A DNA stretch of 64,000 bases from Musicola paradisiaca NCPPB 2511 (GTDB taxonomy: Bacteria > Pseudomonadota > Gammaproteobacteria > Enterobacterales > Enterobacteriaceae): contig NZ_CM001857.1 in the NCBI RefSeq assembly GCF_000400505.1, forward strand, positions 1,450,731-1,514,730. The letters are read 5' to 3'. A model generated the notes under the pieces. That model saw nothing but the letters and a program-made list of their open reading frames with translations. It made no database searches and was not told where the DNA came from. Below are positions 53,597 to 62,502 of this stretch, piece by piece. The stretch's first letter is position 1; each line of letters starts with the position of its first letter. A program made the position numbers and the translations under genes.

Positions 53597-54090
53597 GGCG
53601 CATCATCCACCCTGAATTCCGTTGCACGCAGACTATCACAAATCACCGCAGGAGGGGGGAGGTGAGAGGCGGTTGACAAACAGCCAAGTGGTTTTGTGAA
53701 CGGTGATATCTGTCTGGGTTGTGGATGATTTCGTGCGAGGTAAAGCCAATCTTTCCTTTGTAACATTATCTCTCGCACGACAAGGAGAGGTTCAAACGCC
53801 GCCTCTCCTTGACCACTGGCTTGAGGGCTAAACTGTGCCGCTTCGCGGTTCCTTCGGCGTTCGCCTTTGCTGTTCGGGCCGCCCGTGACGCGGTGACTCC
53901 CCCATCCCTGGGGCTCGCCCTTCGGGCCAGCGTAAACGCTGTTCAAAAACGTTCCCGACGTTTTTGTCCGGAGCGGCATGGGCGTTCGCCGCGTCCATGC
54001 GGCTCACCCGGCGAAGTCGTCCACCTCAGCACCGTTTTTAACGCCGGAAAACCCTTCGCCTGTCATGAAAGGCACTACGAGAAGAGAGCC
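53597..54090. repeat. Intergenic region with hairpin and probable multicopy repeat
   Basis: No gene is supported. CAAGGAGAGG at 53781-53790 pairs exactly with CCTCTCCTTG at 53802-53811. From about 53812 to 54000 the sequence (containing CTTCGCGGTTCCTTCGGCGT and CCCATCCCTGGGGCTCGCCC) looks like an element I recall as recurring between genes in Dickeya and Pectobacterium genomes. The minus-strand frame through it (53587-53979) is often called a hypothetical protein and I do not accept it. Copy number must be checked by search. Confidence 0.4.
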
Positions 54091-54732
54091 TTATTTCTTG
54101 TCTTGCTTGGCGTTGTCGATCACATCGCGCGCCCAGCGCGGGTGGTGTTTCAACGCCCACTTCTCGGATACCTTGCCTTCGATCATGCCTTTGATCGAAC
54201 CGCGTACCCAGAACGCCATATACATGTGGATCAGGATGGCGTGGATCAGCACGATGGCGGCGGTGGCGTGGATCAGAATGGCGTAGCGCACCATGTCGAT
54301 CGGGAACAGATGGGCGAAGTACGGCCGCCACATGATGATGCCGGTAATCAGCAACACCAGGGTTAACCCCATGATGCTCCAGAACATCAGTTTCTGACCG
54401 GGGTTGTATTTACCCACGTCCGATACCTCATGCTCGTTGCCTTTCAGCACCTCGATGATGTTGAGGAACCACGGCAGGTCGCGCAGTTTCGGGATGTTGT
54501 GCCCGACAAAACGGAAGAACATCGGTATCAGGCAGACGACGATCAGAATGCCGAAGAACGGGTGCATGATGCGCCCCATCTGCGGCGTACCGAAGGTTTC
54601 CGTCAACCATTGCAGCGTCGGGAAAAACAGCGCGATGCCGGACAGCGCCACCAGGAAGAAGCTGATCACCACGATCCAGTGACAGACGCGGTCGATGAAT
54701 TTGGTACGCACAATCATTTTCGGGTTACTCAT
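54091..54732 (-). CDS. fdnI: Formate dehydrogenase N cytochrome b556 subunit FdnI
   Basis: This 213-residue inner-membrane diheme cytochrome b has four hydrophobic segments. Heme-ligand His residues lie in DRVCHWIVV near residue 18, [10 protein letters not shown] near 57, [20 protein letters not shown] near 155 and 169. [14 protein letters not shown] and [16 protein letters not shown] match FdnI rather than FdoI. It passes electrons from the periplasmic FdnGH to menaquinone. The start is the ATG at 54732 (MSNPKMIV), with AGGAG nine bases upstream; the longer frame is unsupported. It overlaps fdnH by eight bases. Confidence 0.92.
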   Translation of the reverse strand: MSNPKMIVRTKFIDRVCHWIVVISFFLVALSGIALFFPTLQWLTETFGTPQMGRIMHPFFGILIVVCLIPMFFRFVGHNIPKLRDLPWFLNIIEVLKGNEHEVSDVGKYNPGQKLMFWSIMGLTLVLLITGIIMWRPYFAHLFPIDMVRYAILIHATAAIVLIHAILIHMYMAFWVRGSIKGMIEGKVSEKWALKHHPRWARDVIDNAKQDKK

Positions 54733-55633
54733 GTTTATCTTCTCCTTCGTGCGGTTGCCCTTCATCCGGGTGCGCTATCTCTTCCGTGTTCGGGCCGATA
54801 CCGATGTAGTGGAACATCAGCCCGGCGAAGGTGGCGACGAAGCCCAACGTCGAGAGCGGCTTGAGGATGCCTTTCCACAGGTTGACCGGCGTCGAAATCT
54901 GCGGATTATCCGGCAGGTTGTGATACAGCGACGGTTGGTCGGCATGATGCAGCACGTACATGACGTGGGTACCGCCGACGCCCTGCGGGTCGTACAAACC
55001 GGCGTGCGGGTAGCCGCGTTTTTTCAGCTGCGCGATGCGTTCCTGCGCCACGCTCTTCATCTCTTCCTTGGTGCCGAAATGAATCGCGCCGGTGGGGCAG
55101 GTTTTCACGCAGGCCGGTTCCTGACCGGTGCTGACGCGGTCTACGCACAGCGTGCATTTGTAGACGCGGTTATCCTGCTTGTTTAAGCGCGGAATGTTGA
55201 ACGGACAGCCGGCGATGCAGTAGCCGCAGCCGATGCAGTGCTCGGACTGAAAATCAACGATGCCGTTGGCATACTGAATGATGGCGCCCGCCGACGGGCA
55301 GGCTTTCAGGCAGCCCGGTTCGGCGCAGTGCATACAGCCGTCCTTACGGATCAGCCACTCAAGGCGGTCTTCGCTTTCCACTTCGGAGAAACGCATCACC
55401 GTCCAGGATTTGGCGCTCAGGTCGGCCGGATTGTCGTACACCCCGGCGTTGTGACCGACGTCATCACGGATGTCGTTCCATTCGGAACAGGCCGCCTGAC
55501 AGGCTTTACAGCCGATACAGGTGGTGACGTCGATCAGTTTGGCGACTTCGCTTTTATCATCCCGAACCTGTGGCGGCGGCGTCAGGCTGCTGGTAGCCGA
55601 GCGCTGGATAATATCCTGAGATTGCATTGACAT
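54725..55633 (-). CDS. fdnH: Formate dehydrogenase N iron-sulfur subunit FdnH
   Basis: This 302-residue subunit has four ferredoxin-like Cys clusters: [14 protein letters not shown] near residue 39, [14 protein letters not shown] near 100, [19 protein letters not shown] near 133 and CTLCVDRV to CVKTCP near 155. A C-terminal membrane helix ([20 protein letters not shown], about 257-276) anchors it. [19 protein letters not shown] and FNIPRLNK favour FdnH over FdoH. It relays electrons from FdnG to the heme subunit. It follows fdnG by 12 bases. Confidence 0.93.
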   Translation of the reverse strand: MSMQSQDIIQRSATSSLTPPPQVRDDKSEVAKLIDVTTCIGCKACQAACSEWNDIRDDVGHNAGVYDNPADLSAKSWTVMRFSEVESEDRLEWLIRKDGCMHCAEPGCLKACPSAGAIIQYANGIVDFQSEHCIGCGYCIAGCPFNIPRLNKQDNRVYKCTLCVDRVSTGQEPACVKTCPTGAIHFGTKEEMKSVAQERIAQLKKRGYPHAGLYDPQGVGGTHVMYVLHHADQPSLYHNLPDNPQISTPVNLWKGILKPLSTLGFVATFAGLMFHYIGIGPNTEEIAHPDEGQPHEGEDKHE

Positions 55634-55645
55634 AACGTTTTACCC

Positions 55646-58600
55646 TTACACCTTTTCCACATTGACCAGGAACGCCTTGTACTCCGGCGTTTGCGAGTTC
55701 GCGTCGCCGACGCTCGGCGTCAGGGTATTCGCCAGGAATCCCTTGCGCGTGGCGCCCTCAAATCCCCAGTGACAGGGAATGCCGACGGTTTCGATCGCTT
55801 TCCCGGCCACGGTCAGCGTCTTGATGCGCTTGGTCACCACCGCTTTCGCTTTGATGTAACCGCGCTGGCAGGACACTTTCACCATATCGCCCGCCTGGAT
55901 GCCCTTGCTTTTCGCCAGATTCTCGCCGATTTCGACAAACTGCTCCGGCTGGACGATGGCGTTCAACCGTGCGTGTTTAGTCCAATGACGGAACAGCTCG
56001 GTGATGGAGTAGGTGGTGGCGACGTACGGGAAATCGCTCGCCTTGCCCATGGTTTTGGCGTCGCGCGCGAACAGGCGCGCCGCCGGGTTAGACACCACCG
56101 CCGGGTGCAGCGGGTTGGTGCCGATCGGGGTTTCTATCGGTTCGTAGTGTTCCGGGAACGGGCCGTCCGCCAGCTTGTCCAGCGAGAACAGCCGGGCTAC
56201 GCCTTCCGGCAGCATGATGAACGGCAGGGTGTCTTTGCCCGGCGGCACGGTGGCGGCGAAGTCCGGCACGTCGATGCCCTTCCACTTCTGGCCGTTCCAT
56301 TCCAGCAGCTTGCGTTTGCTGTCCCAGGGTTTGCCCTGCAAATCGGCCGATGCGCGGTTGTACAAAATGCGGCGGTTCTGCGGCCAGCACCAGGCCCAGC
56401 CCGGCGTGCTGCCCAGACCGACGTCGGTATTGTCGCGGTTAGCCATCTGGTTGCCGGCGTCGGTCCAACTGCCGGCGTAAATCCAGCAGAAACTGGCGGT
56501 GCTGCCGTCGTCGCGCAGTTGCGAGAAATCGGACAGTTGCTGGCCTTTCTTCAGCACCAGATTGCCTTTGTCATCAAATACGTCCGCCAGCGCCATGCCG
56601 TTGCCCTCGCGGGCGATCTCTTCCGGCGTCGGGTCTTCCGGGTCCTGATAGTTCCAGTTGATGTTCAGCACCGGCTCCGGGCAGACGCCGCCTTCTTCGC
56701 GGTACAGTTCGCGCAGGCGCGACATCAGGCGGCCGAGAATTTTGGCGTCGTGCAGCGCCTCTCCCGGCGGCTCGGCCGCGGCCCAGTGCCATTGCAGCCA
56801 GCGGCCGGAGTTGGCGATGGAGCCGTTCTCTTCGGCGAAACAGCTGGAGGGCAGGCGGAACACTTCGGTCTGAATGTCCGCTGAATTCACGTCGTTGAAC
56901 TCGCCGTGGTTCTGCCAGAAGGTGGAGGTTTCGGTGGCGAGTGGGTCGATCACCACCATGTATTTCAGTTTCGACAGCGCGGCGCTGGCCTTGTTCTTGT
57001 TGGCAAACGCCGCCAGCGGGTTGAAGCCCTGCACAATGTAGCCATTCATCTTGCCGTCCATCATCAGTTCGGTCTGAACCATGATGTCGTAGCTACGATC
57101 CCACTTCGGTAGCCAATCATAGCCCCAGTTATTGGCGGCCTGCGCGTTGTCGCCCCAGAAGCTTTTCATCATGCTGATGAAGAACTTCGGCGTGTTTTTC
57201 CAGTAATTGACCTGATCCGGCAACATCGCGTCCGGCGTGATCTGGCTGAGATAGGTTTTCAGGTCGCCCTGTTTCTCCGACGGCAGCGGCATATAGCCCG
57301 GCAGGTTGACGGTGAGCAGGCCGAGGTCGGTATAACCCTGGATGTTGGAGTGTCCGCGCAGGGCGTTGACGCCGCCGCCGGCCATGCCGATATTGCCCAA
57401 CAGCAGCTGGATGGTGGCCGCCGCGCGGATAATCTGCGCGCCGTTGGTATGGTGGGTCCAGCCCAGCGCGTACATGAAGGTGGCGGTCTTGTTCGGTACG
57501 CAGGTATCCGCCAGCGACCGGCAAATCTCTTCATACGCTTTCGCCGGGGTGCCGCACAGCGATGTCACCATCTCCGGGGTATAGCGGGCGACGTGTTTTT
57601 TCAGCAGATTCCATACGCAGCGCGGATGGGTCAGCGTCTGGTCGCGTTTGGCGAAGCCGTCGGCGCCCCGTTCATACTGCCAACTGCTCTTGTCGTATTG
57701 ACGGGTCTGTGGGTTGTAGCCGCTGAACAGGCCTTCGTCAAAGCTGAAGTCGTCACGCACGATCAGGCTGGCGCTGGTGTAGGCCTTCACATATTCGTGG
57801 TGAATTTTATCGTGGGTAATCAGATAGTTGACGATGCCCAGCAGGAATGCGGCGTCGGAGCCGGCGCGGATCGGCGCGTAGAGATCAGCCACTGCGGCGG
57901 AACGGTTGAAACGCGGGTCGACCACGATCAGTTTGGCGTCGTTGTGGGTTTTGGCTTCCACCGCCCACTTGAAGCCGACCGGGTGCGCTTCCGCTGCGTT
58001 GCCGCCCATCACGATCACCACATTGGCGTTTTTGATGTCCACCCAGTTGTTGGTCATGGCGCCGCGGCCGAAGGTCGGCGCCAGCGCCGCTACCGTCGGG
58101 CCGTGACACAGACGCGCCTGACAATCGATGGCGACCATCCCCAGCGAACGGGTGAATTTTTGATCGAGAATGCCGGTTTCGTTGCTGGCGGCGGAGGAGC
58201 ACAGCATGCCGGTGGTCAGCCAGCGGTTGACCACGGTGCCTTTGGCATTGACGCGCTCGAAATTGGCGTCGCGGTCTTGTTTCATCAGCCGGGCGATGCG
58301 GTCGATGGCGTCATCCCAGCTGATGCGTTGCCATTTGTCCGAGCCGGGGGCACGGTATTCCGGGTATTTCAGGCGGCCTTCGCTGTGGATGTAATCGACC
58401 AGACCGGCGCCTTTCGGGCACAGCGACCCTCTGCTGACCGGGTGATCCGGATCCCCTTCGATGTGGAAAATGGCGGGTTTGGCGTTTTTGGCCCCGTCTC
58501 CCAGGCTGTACATCAGCAGCCCGCAGCCGACGGAACAGTAAGTGCAATTGTTGCGTGTTTCTTTTGCCCGCAGCAGTTTGTACTGTCGAACCGACGCCAT

Positions 58601-58693
58601 TGCCTCTGTGGGCGCAAACCCTAATACGGCGAGCGTGGTGCCGGCCATGCCCCCCGCACAGACTTTAAAGAAGCCTCTTCGATTGATTTGCAT
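55646..58693 (-). CDS. fdnG: Formate dehydrogenase N catalytic subunit FdnG, Cys in place of selenocysteine
   Basis: This 1015-residue bis-MGD molybdoenzyme has a Tat signal at the N-terminus (INRRGFFKVCAGGMAG, ending near ASVR) and the [4Fe-4S] motif NNCTYCSVGCGLLMYS near residue 48. It oxidises formate in the periplasm. Length and sequence match E. coli FdnG, but residue 196, selenocysteine (UGA) there, is encoded here by TGT (58106-58108) in QARLCHGPTVAALAPTFG. The frame is therefore open without recoding. The start is the ATG at 58693, with AGGGA five bases upstream; the 18-codon extension lacks support and would bury the Tat motif. First gene of fdnGHI. Confidence 0.93.
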   Translation of the reverse strand: MQINRRGFFKVCAGGMAGTTLAVLGFAPTEAMASVRQYKLLRAKETRNNCTYCSVGCGLLMYSLGDGAKNAKPAIFHIEGDPDHPVSRGSLCPKGAGLVDYIHSEGRLKYPEYRAPGSDKWQRISWDDAIDRIARLMKQDRDANFERVNAKGTVVNRWLTTGMLCSSAASNETGILDQKFTRSLGMVAIDCQARLCHGPTVAALAPTFGRGAMTNNWVDIKNANVVIVMGGNAAEAHPVGFKWAVEAKTHNDAKLIVVDPRFNRSAAVADLYAPIRAGSDAAFLLGIVNYLITHDKIHHEYVKAYTSASLIVRDDFSFDEGLFSGYNPQTRQYDKSSWQYERGADGFAKRDQTLTHPRCVWNLLKKHVARYTPEMVTSLCGTPAKAYEEICRSLADTCVPNKTATFMYALGWTHHTNGAQIIRAAATIQLLLGNIGMAGGGVNALRGHSNIQGYTDLGLLTVNLPGYMPLPSEKQGDLKTYLSQITPDAMLPDQVNYWKNTPKFFISMMKSFWGDNAQAANNWGYDWLPKWDRSYDIMVQTELMMDGKMNGYIVQGFNPLAAFANKNKASAALSKLKYMVVIDPLATETSTFWQNHGEFNDVNSADIQTEVFRLPSSCFAEENGSIANSGRWLQWHWAAAEPPGEALHDAKILGRLMSRLRELYREEGGVCPEPVLNINWNYQDPEDPTPEEIAREGNGMALADVFDDKGNLVLKKGQQLSDFSQLRDDGSTASFCWIYAGSWTDAGNQMANRDNTDVGLGSTPGWAWCWPQNRRILYNRASADLQGKPWDSKRKLLEWNGQKWKGIDVPDFAATVPPGKDTLPFIMLPEGVARLFSLDKLADGPFPEHYEPIETPIGTNPLHPAVVSNPAARLFARDAKTMGKASDFPYVATTYSITELFRHWTKHARLNAIVQPEQFVEIGENLAKSKGIQAGDMVKVSCQRGYIKAKAVVTKRIKTLTVAGKAIETVGIPCHWGFEGATRKGFLANTLTPSVGDANSQTPEYKAFLVNVEKV

Positions 58694-58735
58694 TGGTTTC
58701 CCTATGTGTTTTATGTGTATTTTTTGTTGCGGGGA

Positions 58736-58775
58736 ATCTAACAACACAAAAAATGTGGGTTTTGCGCGAAATCAA
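58736..58775 (-). promoter_or_regulatory. FNR-type promoter of fdnGHI
   Basis: TTGCG-CGAA-ATCAA at 58762-58775 matches the FNR dyad TTGAT-N4-ATCAA at eight of ten positions. On the minus strand a TTAGAT -10 element lies at 58741-58736, predicting a start near 58729, so the site is centred near -40, the class-II activator position. E. coli fdnG also uses FNR. Confidence 0.55.
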
Positions 58776-58974
58776 AATTTAAGTTTTTAAAGGCCTTTTC
58801 ACCCCCTTAGTAGGTAGAATTAATCGTCGTTATGTTTTTGCTTATATAACGATAGGTTGCCGGTCTGTGAGCAAGGTGTTTATGCCTTGCGCAGGGAGTC
58901 CGATAAATGGGGCGGCGTTGGGTACAAAAAATCAACAAAAGAGGAACGCTCTCGCAACGAAGGGTCGCAAGGAC

Positions 58975-59010
58975 AACACATCCCCGTCGCTGCCGCTGCG
59001 GGGATGTGTT
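58975..59010 (-). terminator. Hairpin after the C1 peptidase gene
   Basis: AACACATCCCCG (58975-58986) pairs perfectly over 12 bases with CGGGGATGTGTT (58999-59010) around a 12-base loop. It lies three bases beyond the end of the leftward peptidase gene. The following minus-strand bases (GTCCTTGC) are not a clean T run. Confidence 0.6.
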
Positions 59011-59013
59011 ATC

Positions 59014-59832
59014 TCAATGCTGTACGGCATTGATAACCCAGAAGTCGCTGGCGAGGCGTTGATCCAGCAGGTAGTCATACGGCATCCAGAAGTACCCCTC
59101 TTCACCGACGTCTTTGCCCCAGGAATTACGGATGTGGAACTGTTTACGGCGGTTGTTGTAACCGACGCACAGGACGGCATGCCCGCCCACGGCGTTATCC
59201 TGGTGGGTGGGTAACGGAATGAGGGTAGGAGGAGAAGGGTTATCGACCCAACTGTCGAATACGGTGAAGCCGAAAACAAACGGGAAACCGCTCGCCAGGC
59301 AGCATTGCAAGTGAGCAAGATCCTGTTGTACCCGTTGGTAGTGGGTGATGGCGTGCGGCAATGCGTCCTGATAACACCGTGGCGGCGGTCGGGTGGCTGC
59401 CGCCGCGCCAGGCGGGAATTCATTGCTCTCACCGTCGGCGGGCGTCACCACATAAGGCCACTCGTTTTCCGGACAGACCCCCTGTTTGTGCAGGCTTTTG
59501 ATGCCGTCGCGCAGCATGGCGCCGGCATCGTATTTCACGCTGCCTTCAATGGTGCGCTCGTTGTAATAGATAAAAAGCCGCGATGGCACGAAGTCCGGTA
59601 CTTCGCCGGCGCGACGGCGATCAAACTGGATGGCGCCCGCCAGCGCGTTGGCGGTACAGGAGCCCATCTCCCCTTGATCGTAAACCGGGAAGTCAGGCAT
59701 CAGGTCGATGGCCGGAGGCAGCGATTGCAAGCGGTCTGGTTCCGGGGCGAAGTGATAGTCGCGGATATCCGGCAGATCGGGCAGGTAGCCGAGCCGGGCT
59801 TTACGTCGTTGCATTGGCGCGTTAGTGGGCAT
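59014..59832 (-). CDS. Papain-family (C1) cysteine peptidase
   Basis: This 272-residue protein contains the papain active site in order: Gln and Cys in YDQGEMGSCTANALAGAIQF (about residues 50-69), His in NAVGGHAVLCVGYNN (about 212), and Asn in FHIRNSWGKDVGEEGYFWMP (about 231). There is no signal peptide or long inhibitory propeptide; the N-terminal 35 residues (RRKARLGYLPDLPDIRDYHF) resemble those of bacterial cytoplasmic C1A peptidases. The start ATG at 59832 has AAGGAG eight bases upstream; the longer frame is unsupported. Its substrate and role are unknown. It is divergent from the GNAT gene. Confidence 0.85.
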   Translation of the reverse strand: MPTNAPMQRRKARLGYLPDLPDIRDYHFAPEPDRLQSLPPAIDLMPDFPVYDQGEMGSCTANALAGAIQFDRRRAGEVPDFVPSRLFIYYNERTIEGSVKYDAGAMLRDGIKSLHKQGVCPENEWPYVVTPADGESNEFPPGAAAATRPPPRCYQDALPHAITHYQRVQQDLAHLQCCLASGFPFVFGFTVFDSWVDNPSPPTLIPLPTHQDNAVGGHAVLCVGYNNRRKQFHIRNSWGKDVGEEGYFWMPYDYLLDQRLASDFWVINAVQH

Positions 59833-60025
59833 AGTGCAATCTCCTTTGGTCAGGTTCTCCTTGATTGTCGGGGAGTCGCTGGGTTCCGCCATCGGAATGG
59901 GTTGAGAGAGTATGAATACGAATCGACATAATGTTGCCGGATATCACCCCGGTTACATTCATCGCGTACAATGTCGTGCCCGGGCGGCGTGGCCCGGCCA
60001 TCGATAACCGTTTAACGAGAGCTGC

Positions 60026-60874
60026 ATGATGACGACATTACGCAATATCACCCTGGCGGATGCCCAAAGCGGCCTGGCGCTCACCCGACAGATGGGGTGG
60101 TCGCACCACCTTGAGGACTGGCAGCAAGCGCTGCGGCTCGGCGACGGGGTGATTGCGGAACATGATGGACGCGCTGTGGGCACCGCGCTGCGCTGGCGCT
60201 GGGGGGCGGAGCGAGCCACCGTCGGTCTGGTGCTGGTGGATACTGGCTGGCAGGGGCGCGGGGTGGGACGCCGACTGATGGACGGCGTGTTGTCTGGGTT
60301 GGAAGGATGTCACGTTCGGTTACATGCGACGTCGGCGGGGCAGAAACTCTATGCCCGGTTAGGTTTCGCCGCCGTTGGGGAAATCCGCCAGTACCAGTGC
60401 CCGTGCTTGCCGCCGGTAGAGAGGGTTGTCACCGCGACGGATTGGCGTTTGCGCCAGGCGGTGGACGCGGACGCCGCCGTGCTGAGCGAGTTGGATCGGC
60501 AGGCGCACGGCCTATGGCGCCCGGCGCTGATTAACGAATTGCTGCGTCAGGCTTTGCGATTGACCGTGCTGGAGCGACCGGGCCGTGCCGCCGGTTTTGC
60601 CGCCTTGCGCCGTTTCGGGCGTGGTTATGCGATTGGCCCGGTTATTGCGGGCGACGGGGCTGATGCCCGCATGTTGATCGCAACGTTACTGGCCGAGCTG
60701 CACGGCGAGTTCGTTCGTATCGACAGTGATGCGGCGCTCGGCCTGGATGAGTGGTTGTTCGAGCGGGGGCTGCGTCAGGTCGACGCGCCGGTAATGATGA
60801 TCCGCGGGGTGCCGTGGCAACCTGTTGCAGGCGGCATGCGCAGCTACGGACTGATGACGCAGGCGATGGGGTAA
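60026..60874 (+). CDS. GNAT-family N-acetyltransferase
   Basis: This 282-residue protein has an N-terminal GNAT domain (about residues 4-125) with acetyl-CoA loop GLVLVDTGWQGRGVGRRLMDGVL near 70 and SAGQKLYARLGF near 103. The C-terminal half (about 140-280) has RLRQAVDADAAVLSELDRQAHG and YAIGPVIAGDGADARMLI, a second GNAT-like domain of the YitH type. The acceptor is unknown. It stands alone, its end only four bases from the convergent diguanylate cyclase gene. ATG at 60026 or 60029 is the start; a weak GAG precedes it. Confidence 0.83.
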   Translation: MMTTLRNITLADAQSGLALTRQMGWSHHLEDWQQALRLGDGVIAEHDGRAVGTALRWRWGAERATVGLVLVDTGWQGRGVGRRLMDGVLSGLEGCHVRLHATSAGQKLYARLGFAAVGEIRQYQCPCLPPVERVVTATDWRLRQAVDADAAVLSELDRQAHGLWRPALINELLRQALRLTVLERPGRAAGFAALRRFGRGYAIGPVIAGDGADARMLIATLLAELHGEFVRIDSDAALGLDEWLFERGLRQVDAPVMMIRGVPWQPVAGGMRSYGLMTQAMG

Positions 60875-60878
60875 GCGC

Positions 60879-62315
60879 TTATTGCACCGTCTGATTACGG
60901 CCCTGCCGCTTGGCGGCGTAAAGGTTCTTGTCCGCCTGGGTGCATAGCTGGTGTACGGTATTCAGCAGATCGCCGTTCGGCGACGACGCATGAGCAAGAC
61001 CAATGCTGATGGCGACAGGAACGGGGCTTTGATTAAACATAAAAGTGGTTTCGTAAATACGTCGACGCAATTTATCGGCCAGCCAATAAAAAGCATCCGG
61101 GGAATAATCGAAGCATACGACAGCAAATTCTTCGCCGCCGATTCGACTGATCAAACCCTGTTCATTAATGGTGTCTTTGATAATCGCCGCCACCTGTTTG
61201 AGTACCTCATCGCCGCAGTCATGACCAAAGCTGTCATTGATATGTTTGAAATGATCAATGTCAATTAACATGATATTTACGGAAACATTACGATATCTTT
61301 CCTCTTTCCCATAATTCGTCAGGGCTTCATTAAACCCGTAGCGAGATAATGTATTAGTCAGAAAATCATAGCTGGCTTGTAATAATAATCGCTTATTCAG
61401 CAAGCGTATGGTTTTGGCATTCATCGCCATGAACAGCGGGCTGAAAATAATGGCTGCAATACTAATTCGGGTAATAACCACCTGATTCGTGAACTCATCA
61501 TGCAGGCCGCTGTAAATAGCATAGACATGTTCGGCAGAAACGATCAGTTGCAGGGTGCCGGTACACAAGGTGATCAGCCGGGTAAGCCACAGCGGATAGA
61601 CGATAGCGCACCAGGTCAGCGCCGGAAGCGGGAACGCCAGAATGGCCAACGGGCTGATCATCGCCCCGACGATCAGCGAAGCGGCCAGAAACAATATGGG
61701 TAAAATATCATTAAAATTCAACGCTGGAATCCGCAACCGAATGTTGCTGCGCACCGTCAGCAACAGCGGCAGAAACAGCACGGAGGTATAGAATTGATCG
61801 CTGAACCAGTTGAGAAAGTTATCCCGCCACTGCGCCTGTGAAAACACCGGCAGCGATTGCGCCAGTGCGCCCACCACCGCGCAGCAAAACGCGGCCAGCA
61901 GGCAGGCGATGAAGGTGTAAAGCGACGAGGCGATATCCTGCTCGTGTCGGGGATGAACCGCCGGCCGGGTTAACAGTTGGTTCAGCGTGAAAATAAAAAT
62001 AATATTCGCGGCGTTAATGGTAAATGCACTGATCCCCCAGCCGTAAAAAAAAGTATCCTGAATAATCATCGCTACATAAACGACGAAATAATACCCGATG
62101 GTATTTAAATAGCGGCAACGATAGAACACGGCGGCAATAATAATATTCACCGGCCAGAATACGGACATATCTATCGCTGACAATCTGGCATGCGCACCAA
62201 TAATGCAACCGACAAGCGTCAATATGAAAAGATTAACGCTATTGGAAAAAATCTTGCCATTCTTGAATAGGGATAGATTCAGAAACATGCCGTAATATCC
62301 GGTAATCGAAATCAA
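60879..62315 (-). CDS. Membrane diguanylate cyclase (MASE1-like, GGDEF)
   Basis: This 478-residue protein has an N-terminal membrane sensor of about eight hydrophobic segments (residues 20-310, MASE1-like) and a C-terminal GGDEF domain (about 325-475). The active site is intact as RIGGEEFAVV near residue 390, with the metal-binding LIDIDHFKHINDSFGHDCGD near 348, so it should make cyclic di-GMP. No RxxD inhibitory site is seen five residues before the active loop. The signal sensed is unknown. The ATG at 62315 has weak upstream purines; an internal ATG at 62288 is possible. Confidence 0.87.
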   Translation of the reverse strand: MISITGYYGMFLNLSLFKNGKIFSNSVNLFILTLVGCIIGAHARLSAIDMSVFWPVNIIIAAVFYRCRYLNTIGYYFVVYVAMIIQDTFFYGWGISAFTINAANIIFIFTLNQLLTRPAVHPRHEQDIASSLYTFIACLLAAFCCAVVGALAQSLPVFSQAQWRDNFLNWFSDQFYTSVLFLPLLLTVRSNIRLRIPALNFNDILPILFLAASLIVGAMISPLAILAFPLPALTWCAIVYPLWLTRLITLCTGTLQLIVSAEHVYAIYSGLHDEFTNQVVITRISIAAIIFSPLFMAMNAKTIRLLNKRLLLQASYDFLTNTLSRYGFNEALTNYGKEERYRNVSVNIMLIDIDHFKHINDSFGHDCGDEVLKQVAAIIKDTINEQGLISRIGGEEFAVVCFDYSPDAFYWLADKLRRRIYETTFMFNQSPVPVAISIGLAHASSPNGDLLNTVHQLCTQADKNLYAAKRQGRNQTVQ

Positions 62316-62376
62316 CAGAGTTGAATAGGAGCGCTAATATTACACAGTCAGGTCGTACAGAACATTTATTTGTTGT

Positions 62377-62490
62377 ATATACCCGTCATACTTCAAGTTG
62401 CAGGTGTGTTGGCTGCGTTCGCTCACCCGAATCACTTACCGGAGTCAGTGATTCGGGCGCCTTCCTGCAATGTGAATTATTTAGGGGATA
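62377..62490 (+). repeat. Intergenic repeat element with internal hairpin
   Basis: The element runs from TATACCCGTCATACTTCAAG to TGAATTATTTAGGGG. Its ends are partly inverted (GTTGCAGG near the left, CCTGCAA near the right). Inside, CCCGAATCACT (62426-62436) pairs exactly with AGTGATTCGGG (62447-62457). I recognise the CGTCATACTTCAAGTTGCA word as frequent in soft-rot and related enterobacterial genomes. Degenerate copies occur at 17973-18131 and 21895-21953. Confidence 0.75.
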
Positions 62491-62502
62491 TCGCGACGAG
62501 GA

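Noticed and set aside
53587-53979. 130-codon minus-strand frame next to rafR
   Set aside because: It spans a hairpin and a probable multicopy repeat; it looks like a repeat-derived mis-annotation.
57350-58624. 424-codon plus-strand frame
   Set aside because: Antisense to fdnG and without domain features.
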